Shown here: piece by piece, positions 62,311-64,000 of the stretch
How the letters are laid out: the number at the start of each line of letters is the position of its first letter
Position numbering within the stretch: the stretch's first letter is position 1
Notes under the pieces: generated by a model
What the model saw: only the letters and a program-made list of their open reading frames with translations
Databases searched by the model: none
What the model was told of the DNA's origin: nothing
Program-made: the position numbers and the translations under genes
Assembly (NCBI RefSeq): GCF_002197755.1
Contig: NZ_NHOT01000011.1
Span: forward strand, 1 to 64,000
Source of the DNA: Pedobacter sp. AJM
GTDB lineage: Bacteria > Bacteroidota > Bacteroidia > Sphingobacteriales > Sphingobacteriaceae
Length of the DNA: 64,000 nucleotides
Direction of reading: 5' to 3'

Positions 62311-62738
62311 ACTTTAACTGCTTGCCTGCCCAGCAACTTCCACCCTGCCTTTTCTTTAGACCAGATGAGCAGGATATAAAGATTTACACTGCCCTTAATG
62401 CCCTTATCATTTGTTTGCGCCATCAATTTATGACGAACCAGTGCTGTATTACCTTGGACGATGGTTTTAGGATCAGCTATTATGATATCATCTAAAAAAT
62501 CTGATTCACCAGAAAGTAATGAATGCATAAACTCCTGCTTATTTTGAATTTTTCCGCTAGAATGGCCGTAACTCAGATTGTTTAAAAGCAGCTGATCCAA
62601 TTTAGTGCTATCTGGCGTAACCATTAACGCTAATAATTTGCTTACCGCCTGATCAACCTCCTTTTCAGCATTTTTTTGTTGCGCAAAAGAGCTAACAGCG
62701 ACAAACATCAGGCATCCAAAAATCAATATTCTTTTCAT
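62304..62738 (-). CDS. Exported NTF2-like (SnoaL/DUF4440-type) protein
   Basis: The 144-residue protein has a signal peptide (MKRILIFGCLMFVAVSSFAQ) and an NTF2-like fold: an opening helix (VDQAVSKLLALMVTPDSTKL), DQLLLNNLSYGHSSGKIQNK, a helix (QEFMHSLLSG), and the strand set TALVRHKLMAQTN, then LYILLIWSKEKAGWKLLGRQA. Such domains are small cavities for ligands or stress-linked functions; the ligand is unknown. It is convergent with the small gene at 61716. Confidence 0.85.
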   Translation of the reverse strand: MKRILIFGCLMFVAVSSFAQQKNAEKEVDQAVSKLLALMVTPDSTKLDQLLLNNLSYGHSSGKIQNKQEFMHSLLSGESDFLDDIIIADPKTIVQGNTALVRHKLMAQTNDKGIKGSVNLYILLIWSKEKAGWKLLGRQAVKVP

Positions 62739-62989
62739 TATATCTGGTTTAGGAGATTTAAGATGTAAACATATCTAAATCATCCTATATCAACAAATAG
62801 AAAAAGGAATAAACATTTTATGTGTTAAGTATTGATTGGCATTTAATGATTACATTCATTGATGATAAAACTGAAACAATCAAGACTATTAAAAGCTACA
62901 GAATCATTCTAATTGCGTCTTACTTTTCAACATCATTCTTTTTCAGCTGAATTTTATTTAATTTCCTCCACCTAAAACATTATTCCAAA

Positions 62990-64000
62990 ATGGAGCAACC
63001 ATCTACCTACCAATCATCATCCAAAAAGAAATTCATTTTTATAGGTCTCTTAGCAGTTTCTATTGCGGCAATCATCTTTATTTATTTCCGCCACAAGAAA
63101 AAATCAAATGACGACAATCAGGCCTATGCCAAATACATCGAGGCATATACCTCCGGTACAATATCTAAAAAAAGTTTCATCCGTATTCACCTGGCGAATG
63201 CAGCAACGGGCATGCAGGATTTGGGAAAGGCAGACTCCCGGGAGTTGTTCGATTTCTCGCCATCTATTTCTGGAAAAACTTATTGGATTGACCCACAAAC
63301 GGTCGAATTCAGGCCGGATGAAAATCTGAAACCAGGCAAGGAATACGAAGCAAGCTTCAAATTATCAGAAGTTTCTGCAACGGAAAAAGGACTGGAAGAT
63401 TTTGATTTTGAATTTAAGGTGATTACACCTGGCATCATGCTTACGCAGAATGGCCTGGTGTCTCAAAACAATACTTCGCTGGAGTATATGAAACTGACAG
63501 GCGAAGTGGCGACAGCAGATGCAGAGGAAACCGCGAAGATTGAAAAAGTCATTACCCTTGATTTTGACCAGAAATTAAAAATAAAATGGCAGCACGATCC
63601 TGCAAAAAACATATCAAAATTTACGGTCGACAGCATCAAGAAAAAAGCAACAGATCAAACCCTTAAATTAGATTGGGACGGTGATGAATTGGATGCAGAA
63701 CAGAAAGGTAAAGAAGAAATCCGCATACCTGCTTTAAATAAGTTTGAAATTCTGGATATGAAAGCCATTCAGGGCGAAGAAGACTATGCCCTGGTACAAT
63801 TTTCTGAACCCATTAGTGTAGGTCAGGATTTAACAGGTATGATTGCGCTTGGAAATTTAAGTGATTTAAGGTTTACGATAGATGCCAGCCAGGTAAAGGT
63901 GTATGCTGCAGAAGAACTCAAAGGAAATTACACGTTAAATGTGAACAACGGCGTTGAGAATATTAATGGCAAAACATTAATGGGCGGTAAAACTGCCAAT
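62990..64000 (+). CDS. Probable alpha-2-macroglobulin-like protein, N-terminal part (cut by window end)
   Basis: The frame is open from ATG 62990 to the end of the window (337 codons). A basic N-terminus is followed by a transmembrane or signal-anchor helix at about 14-34 (KKFIFIGLLAVSIAAIIFIYF). The rest is a series of Ig-like beta domains (WIDPQTVEFRPDENLKPG; VDSIKKKATDQTLKLDWDG; YALVQFSEPISVGQDLTG) as in bacterial alpha-2-macroglobulins, which trap proteases in the periplasm. The bait and thioester regions would lie downstream, so the family call is tentative. Confidence 0.6.
   Translation, partial: MEQPSTYQSSSKKKFIFIGLLAVSIAAIIFIYFRHKKKSNDDNQAYAKYIEAYTSGTISKKSFIRIHLANAATGMQDLGKADSRELFDFSPSISGKTYWIDPQTVEFRPDENLKPGKEYEASFKLSEVSATEKGLEDFDFEFKVITPGIMLTQNGLVSQNNTSLEYMKLTGEVATADAEETAKIEKVITLDFDQKLKIKWQHDPAKNISKFTVDSIKKKATDQTLKLDWDGDELDAEQKGKEEIRIPALNKFEILDMKAIQGEEDYALVQFSEPISVGQDLTGMIALGNLSDLRFTIDASQVKVYAAEELKGNYTLNVNNGVENINGKTLMGGKTAN

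Overview
The window looks like chromosome of a Bacteroidota bacterium of the Pedobacter/Sphingobacteriaceae type. The evidence is exact TAnnTTTG -7 promoter elements (one with a TTTG -33 box 19 bases upstream), almost no Shine-Dalgarno sequences, moderate-to-low G+C, a TonB-dependent receptor, MbnP/MbnH-type copper proteins, and a Bacteroidota-style split-LanB lanthipeptide cluster with a pinensin-like leader. The genus is inferred from gene content; no rRNA marker is present.

Layout. 1-10431 is mostly housekeeping: an OmpA-family tail, a DEAD-box-like helicase with decayed motifs, a tRNA-like sequence, an LD-carboxypeptidase, a conserved protein of unknown function, Hsp20, a thioesterase, a GlcD-type FAD oxidase beside folB, a glutaryl-CoA dehydrogenase-like enzyme, and two small proteins. 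10489-23793 is a class I lanthipeptide locus. It holds a double-glycine precursor (+), a divergent-side operon on the minus strand (C39 peptidase/ABC exporter, LanB glutamylation protein, LanB elimination protein, LanC-like protein), and on the plus strand two ABC-2 permeases and a TonB-dependent receptor. TTGCAAC motifs recur upstream of both the precursor and the exporter. 23864-28663 carries lysA, two tiny membrane proteins, aspartate kinase and a phosphohexomutase. 28829-29395 is a VapBC pair whose toxin is frameshifted.

29440-34672 is a periplasmic copper/redox group: a strong promoter, a Cys-rich small protein, MbnP, the di-heme MbnH, a putative outer-membrane protein, lipoproteins, SCO1 and cytochrome c, with a tandem hairpin repeat in the middle. 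RNase P RNA follows (34722-35097), then a sigma-54-type response regulator, a MarR-controlled MFS exporter with two clear operators, and a metallo-beta-lactamase-fold hydrolase.

40390-58171 is the most striking region: a tight nine-gene operon preceded by about 840 very A+T-rich bases. Two megasynthases together carry enoyl reductase-like (NMO/PfaD-type), KS, AT, two ACPs, KR, a second KS and AT, DH and a built-in phosphopantetheinyl transferase. A free ACP, an alpha/beta hydrolase, two MGT-family glycosyltransferases, two HxxxDG condensation-type acyltransferases and a membrane protein follow. This looks like a compact PUFA-synthase-like 'secondary lipid' pathway that builds a reduced acyl chain and then glycosylates and acylates it; the product is unknown. 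58315-64000 returns to ordinary genes: glutathione peroxidase, topoisomerase I, two small proteins, and the start of a probable alpha-2-macroglobulin-like protein cut by the window edge.
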